Below are positions 12,285 to 44,381 of a DNA stretch of 64,000 nucleotides, piece after piece (position 1 is the stretch's first letter; each line of letters starts with the position of its first letter). Source of the stretch: Paramacrobiotus metropolitanus (taxonomy: Eukaryota > Tardigrada > Eutardigrada > Parachela > Macrobiotidae); NCBI RefSeq assembly GCF_019649055.1, contig NW_026570233.1, positions 1,240,001 through 1,304,000 of the forward strand, written 5' to 3'. Below the pieces are notes generated by a model. The model did no database searches, had not been told where the DNA came from, and saw only the letters and a program-made list of their open reading frames with translations. A program made the translations under genes and the position numbers.

Positions 12285-13577
12285 GTACGTACACGCGCTT
12301 TCTGTGTATGGTAATTCAGAGTTCTGTGACTGCCAATTTTAATGGCTAGTTTCCAGTCTGATAATGTACGCTTTGTTTCGCCAAATTCTCAAATAGCTTT
12401 TAGTACCCTCCCGAAATTTTGCCTGTTCGTGTAACTGCACCTGTGACACATGCATTTGCGATAACTCAATTGCCAGTTGCCAGCGGTATCTTGTAGCTTA
12501 TTTATTACCAATTATTAACAATTAAAAATTAATACAACTCATAAGGCGAATTACTTAATAAAAAAAGTATGTTACATAAATGACACGCGGTTATCTGATT
12601 GCGATACAATGGATAATTTGCACTTAGTACACCGTAGAACCGGTAAAACTGCAAATTAGGACCCGACTTAGCTGCTTTACTACAAACGTGTCGGCGCAGG
12701 GCGTATGAATGTACCTCGTATAATATCCTGCTTTCCAATAAGGATTTTAATTTCCTGAGCACCTCGTCCGATAATTCTGACCGATATTAAGGATCTAAGG
12801 TTCATACAAATATTTCGGAAAGTTGCATAATCATATTATCTCGAAACTCAGGTAGGAAGCTTTTGAATTTTTCCCACGCGGAATGCCAAACCGATTGGGT
12901 TGGTGTAGTTTACCTACGAGTAAGCATCATAAATCACATGGTCACATGCAAATGTATGCATTTCAGTAATAACGTAATGTCCGCGAAGGTTTGCAGGGAG
13001 CGGGGGATAAGGTGCACATTATCCCACTCGCATCCTGTATATGAAATCAGTTTACATTTACTGCTGAAGTATGCAGTATAAAGAATGCCGTTTGCCATGA
13101 GTGCGATTCCGGAATGGAAGTAATCGCGGGCACTTATGTTTTAATAATGCCATCCTGAAAAGCTACTCGTACTTTAACGCCTCACATTGTGAAACCGTAT
13201 ATAACATACGTAATTTAAGAAATCGAATGGGGAAAAACGACCTGTGTGCTATATGTAACTTGCATCTGTGGACTCTTTCAAGCATAGTATATGTAATTAT
13301 GTGCGTTTTGGCAAATTACAGTGTTCTCTGACTAAATTTTCCCTTGCCAATGCCTCGGCAGCTATGTATTGATTGCCCCTTCAAATATTGCGGAGGGATT
13401 TAAAGCAGATGTTAAACGATTGAACGGGGTCAGGTCCACAAGTTTTCGTTAGCAAAACGACTTGCAGATAGGTTTCTGGCTCGATCGGGATGCTGAAAAA
13501 TACAGCTAAGTTGTGTGGATAACTAAGCCCGCGTTTGGCGTTGGGGCATTTAGTTATCAAAACATATAAGTACTGGG
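12285..13577. other. Spacer between cyclase cassettes 1 and 2
   Basis: AT-rich, with no recognised coding sequence. The promoter of cassette 2 should be near 13500-13577, where catataagta lies just before the ATG, but this is not a strong call. Confidence 0.3.
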
Positions 13578-14075
13578 ATGACTTTATTGTGGCAACATTT
13601 TCTGGCCGCTATTTTACTGTCTTTACCATGTTTGTCCCTGACCTTACGCGGTAATGTTACGCTGATTATCGCCATCACCACGAATGACGACACGTGTGGC
13701 TACGCGACTATGAAGCCCGCTTACGACGTTGTCTTCGAGATGTTACTCGAGAGATATGCGAGTTTCCGGGATGTACGGCGACTGATGGCGACATCGGTTA
13801 ATACCACTTCTGTATCGGATTTCACCATGGGATGCGAAGACTCAGCTGGAAGTGCCATTAATATTCTCGGTAGATTGTATGGAAATGAATTCATCGACCC
13901 CACAGAATCGCTAACTGTTCTTATCAGCAGCGGTATGGGTGCATTGCTTGTGAAAATCAAAATATAAACACGTGTGACAGTAGAAAAGGATCAAATAATA
14001 CATGCATATGACCATTTGTACTGTTCGCAGAATGGTGTGAAATTCCTGGGATGGATATGGCAAGATTCACTGCAG
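13578..14075 (+). CDS. Receptor guanylate cyclase 5' cassette 2
   Basis: Exon 1 is 13578-13932. It starts at ATG with a clear signal peptide (MTLLWQHFLAAILLSLPCLS), then NVTLIIAITTNDDTCGYATM and KPAYDVVFEMLLERY, the beginning of an ANF-receptor/periplasmic-binding-protein-like domain. Exon 2 is 14031-14075, reading EWCEIPGMDMARFTAG. It ends in phase 1 (CAG|gttcgg), compatible with the exon 3 acceptor at 19597. Both exons are open and spliced in phase. No private copies of exons 3 onwards follow, so the cassette either splices to the shared exons more than 5 kb away or is a partial duplicate. Conservation of the leader, the DDTCGY motif and the 45-nt exon argues for use. Confidence 0.7.
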
Positions 14076-16158
14076 GTTCGGCTCTGTCGAGAAAAACGCG
14101 GAAAATAGTTTAATGTATATTAACCCAAAAAAAACACGCGCAAGAAATTTAAACACCTGATAATTAAGATATTTTATACCGTCGTTTATAAGTATACAGT
14201 ACACAATGGTAATTGTACAATTTCCAGTACATGCAGTACTTACCCTTCTCTCTACGAACACCGCTGTTCGCTGTGGTCGAAATAATCGGACCATCGCGTA
14301 AGAAAAGATTATGCAGTTTTCACCGTTGCACTTGAAGAAATGCGAATCTCCGAAGCGTGAACTCATTTTGAAATTCAAGCCGGGTTGAACAAACAGCGAC
14401 CTATGGTCTGGACTCTGGGGTGCTGCTTATGCAGGATCTGTTTACTAGTCAGGATACTGGTATTGTACTTGCTGATCGGAACATGAGAGTTCGCGCATCT
14501 AATTCGTGAAGTTATAGCGCCAGTAAGGATAGAATAGCCAGAATTATGTGTGCTAACGTGAATGTTGAATAAATTGCAAGTTGAAGGAATACTGAAAGCA
14601 GTGAATGGAAAGGGAGTTTCTCAAATTTGCATTTTTAGATAGCAGTTAGAACGCGTAAGTGGGTGCATGAAAACTGTAATTTTTCTGCGAACTGGGAATG
14701 CAGAGAAGCAGTTCGCTAGCAGAACCTTGCCCTTTCCGACATGTTTCGGTGTTGAGCAGTTGGGGAAAGAGCAGTGCGTGTGATTGGGGCTTTGAACAGA
14801 AGCAGGACGACTGCCGAGTGCCGAGTGTTAATTAATATTAAATTAGCTGTAACGGCCCATTTGCCTGGCATTGCGTGACTTGCCTCTTGCATTATTATAA
14901 GGGAATGTCGGTTTTTATAAAGCTTAATTCCTCCGTAATTTGAAATTTGGTCGTTATCTCGAAATGTTATTTTGAAATGCTAACGTTAATTGGAAAATTG
15001 AAATGTCTTTAAGTTGTGAAGGTTTTGGTCAGTTTCGTGGCGGATCTGTACGGCTTTTTTGTGACCTTTCAATTTTCTCGTTTAGTAAGAAATGAGCCGC
15101 CCGCTCAGTACTTTGTAAGAAAACTTGATGCGATGAAATGATGACTACTCTTCGAAGAAAATGTCCCGAATTTGTTTGTGGTCATAAAGGCAGGGTACTT
15201 CCTGCTAAGATCATAGAGCAGCCTTCAGGAAACAACAAATAATGAGAAATTGAATCAAAATATTTTTACGACAGTGGACAACGAGGCCACCGTGGCGACT
15301 CGAAGAACTGGACGCACGGATAACACCTGCGTGCCGATGTACACATCGACTGGTCATCTAAACATGCTATATGCTATATTATATGCTCGTATTTCTGAGC
15401 TGGATCTTTTCGGAGGGAACGGAATTAAAGCGCGATGGCAGTGATCTGGAATACTACTTCAGGGCTTCTTGGTGCTCCGTCTTAAAACTATCTCAGTTAG
15501 GTTGAACTAAGCCCACATTAGTGAGGCTCGTTTTAAAGATCAATCAATGTATGTGAAAACTCCGGCACTCATAACGGAAAAGTAATAATTCAAGCATTAA
15601 AAAAGGTAAACAAAGTTCACTGTCGCTCATACTGCCTGGCCAGGAGTTTTGGTCCTGCGGTAAAAGGAAATCAATGCATTTCTGGAGCAATGTGGATTGT
15701 GGAATGAGAAAAAAGATGGATCGGAAAGCCACAATGTAAAATAAAAATGGGCAGGAATAGGATATCCAGATCCGCAGTCCAGGTTATTCGGGGTTTGTCT
15801 TTTTAGTGTTAACTTCCATTATTCTCGTGACCTTAGCTCTCTAGTGGACATCTCTGTCTCGCCCAGTGCTAGATACAACGACTGTCGTGTGTCTTCTGGC
15901 CCGGCACGGGTGACAAGCGCTACGTAACTGATGTTCTTGCTCTGTCCAGTGCCATAACCATGCTGACTTGCAAAGTGCTTTATTTTGTGTGGTATTTTTA
16001 CGAGTGTCGCGAACATATAAAGCCGACCGTTATCATCACAGTTGTTTGACGTTTACGTTGATATAGTGTACAATTCTCGTGCGATTTCTCACGGTCATCG
16101 ACATGGAGCTGTTACTTTCATTTTTGCTTGTTCAGCTGTTGCCCCTAATCCAGAATCG
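14076..16158. other. Spacer between cassettes 2 and 3
   Basis: No gene recognised. Short open frames near 15250-15444 and 15544-15732 have no motifs or splice sites. A foldback element follows at 16163. Confidence 0.3.
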
Positions 16159-16162
16159 TTAA

Positions 16163-16876
16163 GGGAAGTGGCCCGGTACATGGTACCAAATTCATGTACA
16201 TGCACGAAATCTTTCACTTTCGCACACTCCCAAACCGTTTTTTCTCTAGTTTTATGACATTCTGTAGTCAAATGATTTGTATACACAGGCCTGAAACCCG
16301 TTTGCGCGCGCAACATCCGGTTCAGGATTAATTGTAGCACGAAATTTTTTCATTTTGCGTTACTCAAACTTTTTTTCTTTTTTATGATTGTCAATGATTC
16401 GAACACAGTTTTGAAATGTATAAGCAACATGGTTCGCGAGTTATGAAGAAATTCCAAAAGTATCAAATTAGGTAATAAAAGTCATTATGAACCGATCTCC
16501 TTCAATTTTGCATGTAAATGCACATGGCCATGAAGATGTTTTACACCGATCCAGACTTCACAATTTTAAATTGAATTTTAAAATTTTTGAAATTCATTTT
16601 AAAATTCTGTGGTTATGTGCATTTACGCAAAATCTGAAAGAGATCGGTCCATAATGAGACTTTGGTACACCTGAATGCATTTAAACTTTTGAATTTTCTA
16701 ACAGCCATAACTCGCGAACCGGATGTTGCGCGCGCAAACGGTTTTCAGGCCTGTGTATACGAATCATTTGACTACAGATTGTCATAAAACAAGAGAAAAA
16801 AGGGTTTGGGAGTGCGCGAAAGTGAAAGATTTCGTGCATGTACACGAATTTGGTACCATGTACCGGGCCACTTCCC
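16163..16876. mobile_element. 714-bp foldback/MITE with TTAA target duplication
   Basis: TTAA occurs immediately outside both ends (16159-16162 and 16877-16880). The ends are inverted: GGGAAGTGGCCCGGTACATG on the left and CATGTACCGGGCCACTTCCC on the right. The inverse relation continues through cacgaaatctttcactttcg, caggcctg and ttgcgcgcgcaa to an AT-rich centre near 16580. No transposase is encoded. TTAA duplications are typical of piggyBac and Kolobok-type transposases, so it is probably a non-autonomous passenger of one of these. The inverted ATG-initiated frames seen in each arm are shadows of the repeat. Confidence 0.85.
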
Positions 16877-17183
16877 TTAAGTCCTTTTTACACCGGATTG
16901 TTTATCATTCCAGTGTTGCACCTGGTACTTGAGGTGCAAGAGTAGTAACATTAACCAGGTAGGAGTTGAACATAGGTAATGATGTGGCTGCAAAAACTTA
17001 ATTCAATTGAACCAAGGGATCAGGCTACAGTATGCACTATCAGGCTACAGTATGCAGCCACTTATATGCATGAAATAATATGTATGTGCACGATGATGTT
17101 ACCGTATTTACCCTGAGCTCGGCGAGACTTCCAGCAGTACTTATATAGTTTTTAGTTATTTAAATACATTAATTTTTAATGAG

Positions 17184-17692
17184 ATGTACTTGCGGAAAAT
17201 TCATCAACATAGCGTTCTGTGCTATGCACTGATTTCAATTTCAATGATATACCAAATAGTGGCTGAACTTAGTAGAAACTTGACAGTAATGATTGTAAAG
17301 GCCACGAACGACGACTCCGCGGGCTATTGCGCAATGGCTCCCGCCCAAGACGCCGCGCTGGAAATTCTAACTAGCCAGTTTTCTGTTCTGCACCAGATTA
17401 CCATAAAGCTCTTGTATTATCATGGTATGGTTGATGATTCGGCTAGCGATTTCGGCGATAAATGCGAAAGCGCAGTCGTTCACATCGCCGACAATGTGGG
17501 AAAGGTGTATTCTTGCGAAGCTGCTGGCATCCGGACTACGGAAGATTTGACGGTTCTTATTAATAATGGTGCGGTCATCAAATGTATGAACTTGTGAAGA
17601 AAGTTGTACCACTTTCGTTATCTAAAACGTGTTATATTACGTTTTAGAATGGTGCGAGCTCGTTGCAATGGAACTGGCAAGATTTGCGTCAG
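17184..17692 (+). CDS. Receptor guanylate cyclase 5' cassette 3
   Basis: Exon 1 is 17184-17568 (MYLRKIHQHSVLCYALISIS leader, then NLTVMIVKATNDDSAGYCAM and APAQDAALEILTSQF). It ends AATG|gtgcgg in phase 1. Exon 2 is 17648-17692, reading EWCELVAMELARFASG, and ends in phase 1 (CAG|gtcggc). It is the same two-exon unit as cassette 2, with much sequence divergence but the same exon sizes and phases. No exon 3 follows locally. It is either an alternative 5' end of the cyclase gene whose constant exons start at 19597, or a relic. No stop or frameshift is present. Confidence 0.7.
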
Positions 17693-18919
17693 GTCGGCCG
17701 AATAATGCACTTATACAAGCCCCGTTAGCAAGTTTAAGTTTAATTAGCGGAGATCGAGCAAAAATTGTGTGTAACTGCTGGTGTCACGATATTTTGTCTT
17801 GACTATTACATATAATTAATACGGTAGAAGAAAGTGCATTTTATGACATCGTCACTCGTCACATACCTACGAGTATCTTTATAGAAGTTTTCATATGAAC
17901 GTTTTCATCTTTATAATAGTTTTCAGTTTTCATTTATGAAGTTTCTTAGGTTTCATAAGTATCTTTATAAAAGTTTTCATAGAAGTTAATGCTGTATGCT
18001 AGATAATGTTGAATTTCATGCCGATTTTGTTTTCGGTCGTTCCATTAACTTACAAATACATACGCACAGATAATTGGTAGCGCGGTTAACGCTTAGGTGC
18101 ATATAATATTATTTTATGCAAGTATAATGGATGCAAGTTATAATTTATGCAAGTTATACGAAACGTTATTTAGAAAATAAAGTTTGCGGTAACTCTTGGT
18201 GGGTTACCCACGCGCATCAGCAAGCATTCTGCGATTTGTCGGTTTAAAAAACCCTGAAAAAATGACTTTTTTGTACTGCTATCCTAATCCGATACGTAAA
18301 ATATTTGCACCTTTGAAGAGGCTTTGTGTGTAATACAAAGCGCATATGATCAATAATAACCGCCGTTTGATGTCGGATCCGGCGCTTTATGTGTCAAACA
18401 CAATTTGTTCGTCATAACTTTTTTCCTACTGTCTGTCAGGAAATTCATGGAATATCAGATCGGAAGGCAATTTAATTCGTACTACAGGAGAAACTAATCC
18501 GATACTCTGTGTGATTTACTCTAGACTTATTATGTCTTCATAAAAACCAAACTTATTATGTCTTCATAAAAAAGTCATTGATTCATAATTTTATAACTAC
18601 CTTAAATGCGCTGCACGGTGAGCACTAACGGTATAAGATATTAATGAACTATTGGGTGTACCAACACTTTTACAGGAAGGCCTCTTTAACCCTTCGTCTT
18701 AGTACAAAAATCGTACAAGTACGGATAAGGGAACCGGTATGCTTGTTTCCTACAGGGTGAGCTGAAAACGTCAGCTCCAAGGCCCTCCCACACCTCCGTT
18801 AAACACAGAAGTTAAGGACAAGTGGAAGGGTTTCCCAAACGGGAAACAGTCGCACCCGGACTGTTCAAAGCAGAAAAATGTGAACTAGTCGTGGCGTTGA
18901 ATGGCGCAGATCGATCATA
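17693..18919. other. Upstream region of cyclase cassette 4, with a hairpin-rich segment
   Basis: Mostly AT-rich. At about 18690-18870 there is a more GC-rich stretch with local hairpins (gagctgaaaacgtcagctc; gtttcccaaacgggaaac). It does not match a tRNA or the conserved core of 5S rRNA. It could be promoter-proximal sequence, a structured RNA or a SINE fragment. Nothing else was recognised. Confidence 0.3.
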
Positions 18920-40042
<21,123 letters not shown>

Positions 40043-41215
40043 TCCTCCTGGTCAATACCGTCCGCCATACACTTGCAATGATTCTCAAAAAGTCTGTGAT
40101 AATTCTGACTTTACCGCTCCCGAAAAACTTATCGCCAAGTTGTCTCGATAATTACATTGCCAATTTGTTGTTTGTAAAATGTTATCAGTTCAAATAGTTA
40201 TGATTTTATAAGAGATGCGCAGTTTACATACCGAAGTATTGTCCATATATTATAACGTTTCTTTGTCAAATGCAGTCTTTTGCAGTTTTCGCGTTCCTTA
40301 AAACACATCCGCATTAGAAGGCAAACAATGCAATCAAATTCTGCTGGTTATAATTTGGCAAAAAAAGTGACTTTGAATTAAATCGTTTAGTACTTCTTCT
40401 GATGCGGTTTAATACTGAACAGTGCAGTTGGTTGTTCAAGAATTACACACTGCAGCACAGAGAATAAGTACAGTAAACGCATTTTATTTTCAAAACAAGT
40501 TGAGCCGGTTATGCCTGTGCAGGGATCTCGATTTTTGAGTCATATGCACAAGTATTGTACAACGTACTGTGCTTGAGCCAAATACATGTGGATATTACTA
40601 ACAAGCTGCACTACAAAAATTATTATAGTTACGCATAAAGATTATTCTGAGCTAGAATACTAAGTAGGTACAGACAGACGCCTCTAGAAAAGTTTCTGGT
40701 GACAGTACTAGTGCCTGCGCTAGACATTTTGTGTGAGCGGACAAATACAAAATACTCGGTTGGACTATCCACATAAAGCGTATTTAATTACTGTACTTTT
40801 AGAGCAAGGTGCTGGTCATAAAATTTACGAAACCTCGGTATATTTAGAAGACCAAAGTACAGCCAGTGCCGCTCTACAGTAGTATAGGCTTCTGGCTTTT
40901 CATCCAAGTACATGGAATAACTGGTTTGTACGCGCTGAACTGTGTTACTGATGTCTTCGCTTCGTACAGTACAAAGTGATAAGTAAGTACTGTTACTAGT
41001 ATCGTTCGTACCTTATCGTTTTGGTTTGCATTGGCCCAATAGATCATACAACATTGTACAGTAAACCTGCCTAAACTATCTCCATGCTATTCCTCGGAAG
41101 CTTGGTATTGCTTATTTACACCGGCAGTCGCTGCTTGGATTTCCAAACTGACTAATTGCAATCAAAAGCTCTTCCCGCATTTTTATTGCAAATTCTCCCA
41201 GCATCTCCCATTAAA
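40043..41215. other. Cyclase 3' flank and upstream region of P450 copy A
   Basis: AT-rich. The part from about 40480 resembles 43640-44380 upstream of copy B (shared gcctgtgcag and attattctag phrases), showing that the duplication unit of about 3.17 kb includes the upstream DNA. No other gene is seen. Confidence 0.45.
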
Positions 41216-43508
41216 ATGATCGAATTCGTCATTGGAGACATACTTCTGACGACCAGTTGTCGACAATCTTCCGCCCGGACCTCCAGGTTCGCCTTCGAGC
41301 AATAACAGTCGTGTTGATTTTACAAAGTATATAAATAATGTAATTAGACGAAGAGCATAATAAAACAATAAGTCTGCCGGTCGTTGGCAATCTGCTGCAA
41401 TTGGGAAGAACGCCTCCATTTAAACGCTTCATGGAATGGCGGAAGACGTATGGTGATACGTTTCTGGTTCAGATGGGCAGTGATTATCCCCTGGTGGTCA
41501 TGCATGACTACAACACCATCAAAAAAGCCCTGAACGACGAGGTTACCGCCGGACGGGATCAGGGATTTGTTTTCCTTAAAGAACTTGCAGGAAAAGGCCA
41601 TCTGGCCAACAGGGTGATAAATAACTATTCGCACACCGGTGTCTAACAACGTTTTAACTGTAGGCCTAATATTAACGCAGGGAGATGTATGGAAAGAACA
41701 GCGTCGTTTTGTTATTTCCACGCTGCGAGACTGGTTGGAGGATAATATTATCGGTGAAGTGGAGGATATGTGCAGAGTCTTGAGACAGCTCAATCAACAG
41801 CCCTTTGATCCCAAGACACTGTTATCCCACTCGGTGTCCAACGTCATTTGTGCCCTTGGTGTATTTATATCTCTTAATAACTGTAACTGATATAAGATAA
41901 GCATCACTTAATAATTATTGCATCGATCATATATCTTTACGTAACCCTCAAAGTTTGCGCGACCAAGCTGTACCAGTGGCAGTAGCGGAAGTTAGAAAAT
42001 TAATTACACGCAAATGCAATAAGCAAATTTGCAACTTTATCTATAATTAACATGCGATGATGTGCATTCTATGTAAGGACATCGGTCTCGTTAACCGTTT
42101 ATAACTACAGTTATATTTTCTTGATCGCTTGCATGGCATGTTGCAGGTTTCTCGTTTTCCATAGAATGTCCAAGTTAGGACAGTTTTCGGAAAACGGTTT
42201 GATCGATTTGGCAAATTGTCGACGCTATTCGCCGAAAATGTGCAGGTCATTGGTCCCATTCTGACAATAGTGCAGGCGTTTCCTATCCTACAATTTACAC
42301 CCGGGCCATTTCGCCGTGCTGTTAAAATCGCCCAACGAAATGTTGCCGAACAACACTCATTCTGCAAACAGTTGATCAGTGAACACCAAAGCCAATCCTC
42401 ATCGGAGAGTGCGGATGATGACATTGATGGCTACCTAAAAGAGGCCCAAGAACAAACACGAAAAGGCATTGTTAACAGCACCTTTACAGGTATGTAAACA
42501 TCAAAAACGAAAAACATCTACAAGTATCATACGTAAAGGAAAACTCATAACTTACTCGTCCTTTCCAAAACAGAAGTATACTAGTAGAAATCTTATAATC
42601 TTTATTAAAAACCGGCTACACCGAGATTTTAGCAGTATACACTATGCACACTCCTTGTGCATTACAGAAGAGCAGCTGGTCATCTCCGTATTGAACTTGT
42701 TCGGCGCCGGAACGGAAACAACAGCAACAACCACACTCCGGGCGTTGATCTTTCTCCTGGAGAATCCGGACGTCATGAGCAAAATGCAGAAGGAAATCGA
42801 CGACCATATACCGCGCGATCGCTCTATTCGGATGGAAGACAAAGGTCACCAATAATAAACCCATCACTATACGTACAATGCAACTATATCAGAAAACACA
42901 AACTGGTTGTATTGAAGGCCTGCGCGTACGAATTACATAATCAGATACGTAATACGTATAAGGACGTTGCAGGTATGCTGCCCTACACCGAAGCCGCAAT
43001 TCTGGAAATCCAGCGCTGCGCCAGTCTCGTACCACTAGGAGTTTTCCACCAGACACTGGCGGGTATGGTGATTGACGGATACAATGTCCCCAAGGGTACA
43101 CTGTTGGCTGCCAATCTGTACAGTATCCATCACGATCCGCGCTACTGGAAGAATCCGGCCTGCTTCGATCCTAATCACTTTCTGGACGCTGAGGGAAAGG
43201 TGGTACATCCTGCAGCCGGGTTCGCTCCTTTTGAAATTGGTACGTTAAGTGTTTGACATGGGCACTGTCTGCTTACAAATGTACAATGAAAATGTTAATT
43301 ACGTCAGCGTGTATCCATACACCTTTCCAGGCAAAGGTCATGCCTGGGAGAAGCTCTGGCCAAGATGGAACTGCATCTCTTTATTGCCAACATAGTCAAG
43401 AATTTCAATGTGGAAAACGAGCTGGGAAAGAAAAATTTCCCATGAAAATTACGTTTCCAGCGTCATTATCGGTCCATCGCCTTATAAAATAGTTTTTATT
43501 CCACGATG
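41216..43508 (+). pseudogene. Cytochrome P450 (CYP2 clan), copy A, damaged
   Basis: Seven exons: 41216-41286, about 41373-41620, 41664-41858, 42184-42489, 42668-42844, 42973-43239 and 43331 to about 43508. Recognisable motifs are the helix C WKEQRRF, the I-helix AGTETT, the K-helix ExxR (LEIQR) and, before the heme loop, FAPFEIG. Damage: exon 1 has lost the membrane-anchor coding part, so the frame misses the PPGPP hinge; the exon 2 acceptor is shifted by a G-to-A change; FGMGKT after STLRD is deleted in frame; and one A is missing in GGCAAAGGTCATGCC at 43331. That last lesion shifts the frame just before the heme-binding cysteine. An active P450 would be a microsomal monooxygenase. The last lesion is in a homopolymer and might be a consensus error; the exon 1 loss is not. 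Confidence 0.85.
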
Positions 43509-44381
43509 AGCGCATAATTAGTTTGCTTAAGGAATGTTTTGTATTGATGGTTTACTATGTTGAGTGTGCTTAATTTTACGTTGTTATTTCTACAATGAAT
43601 CGCATTAGATGAATAAGTAAGGTGTGCTTATTTACAACCGGCATGTCGAAGCGGCATTCTGCCTGTGCAGGAATTTTGAGCCATTTGTAGTACGGTAAAG
43701 TACTTGAGTCAAATGCATGGGAATATTTCATTTATAAGGTACAATACAACATTTATTATGATTAGGCATGAGATTATTCTAGGCTAGAATACTAAATACT
43801 GGCAGGTACAAACGCCTACTTGTATAGAAACAATTATTCCTTGTAACGGTGCCTGCGCTAGAAGCGGACAAATTCAAAATGCACTGTTGGACTGCGTATT
43901 CATACACTGCACAACACTGTTATCAGAATTTATTTTATTACTGCTAGAGCACTGTTTTGATTAATGGTTATCAAGTTCATGAAAAGTCGGCATGCATCGA
44001 AGAACAAAGTGCACATTTTTATCCAACTGATAGAACGACTGTTTCTTGTACTTACTTATTGAACTCTTATTCTTGTTGGCGTCACAAATTTGCTGCAACT
44101 TATGAATTATAAGTATCGTCATTATTGTTTTGGTTTGCATAGGCCCAATGAATATGTTGTGAAAATCACGCAGTTATTACTCTAAACTCACAAAGCGTGG
44201 CGTTGCCTCAGTGCCCAGATCTGCCTGTATAGTTGCTGCTTAATAAGGTTAAACTCTTTAATTGCGGTTAAAGCCTTTTTCCACACGTGCATTGCTTGCG
44301 GATTTTACACAACTACCGTTATATCATTACAAAGCTTTTCCCGCATTTCTCTTGTGAATCCTCCCAGAATTTACCACTAAA
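43509..44381. other. Spacer between P450 copies A and B
   Basis: Non-coding, similar to the region upstream of copy A. It should hold the copy B promoter, but no clear element was identified. Confidence 0.35.

Noticed and set aside
16095-16340. A pair of similar small proteins (also at 16723-16932)
   Set aside because: Both are translations of the arms of the TTAA foldback element.
18760-18870. 5S rRNA or tRNA gene
   Set aside because: A phrase (acagaagttaag) is reminiscent of 5S rRNA, but the conserved core, length and pairing do not fit.
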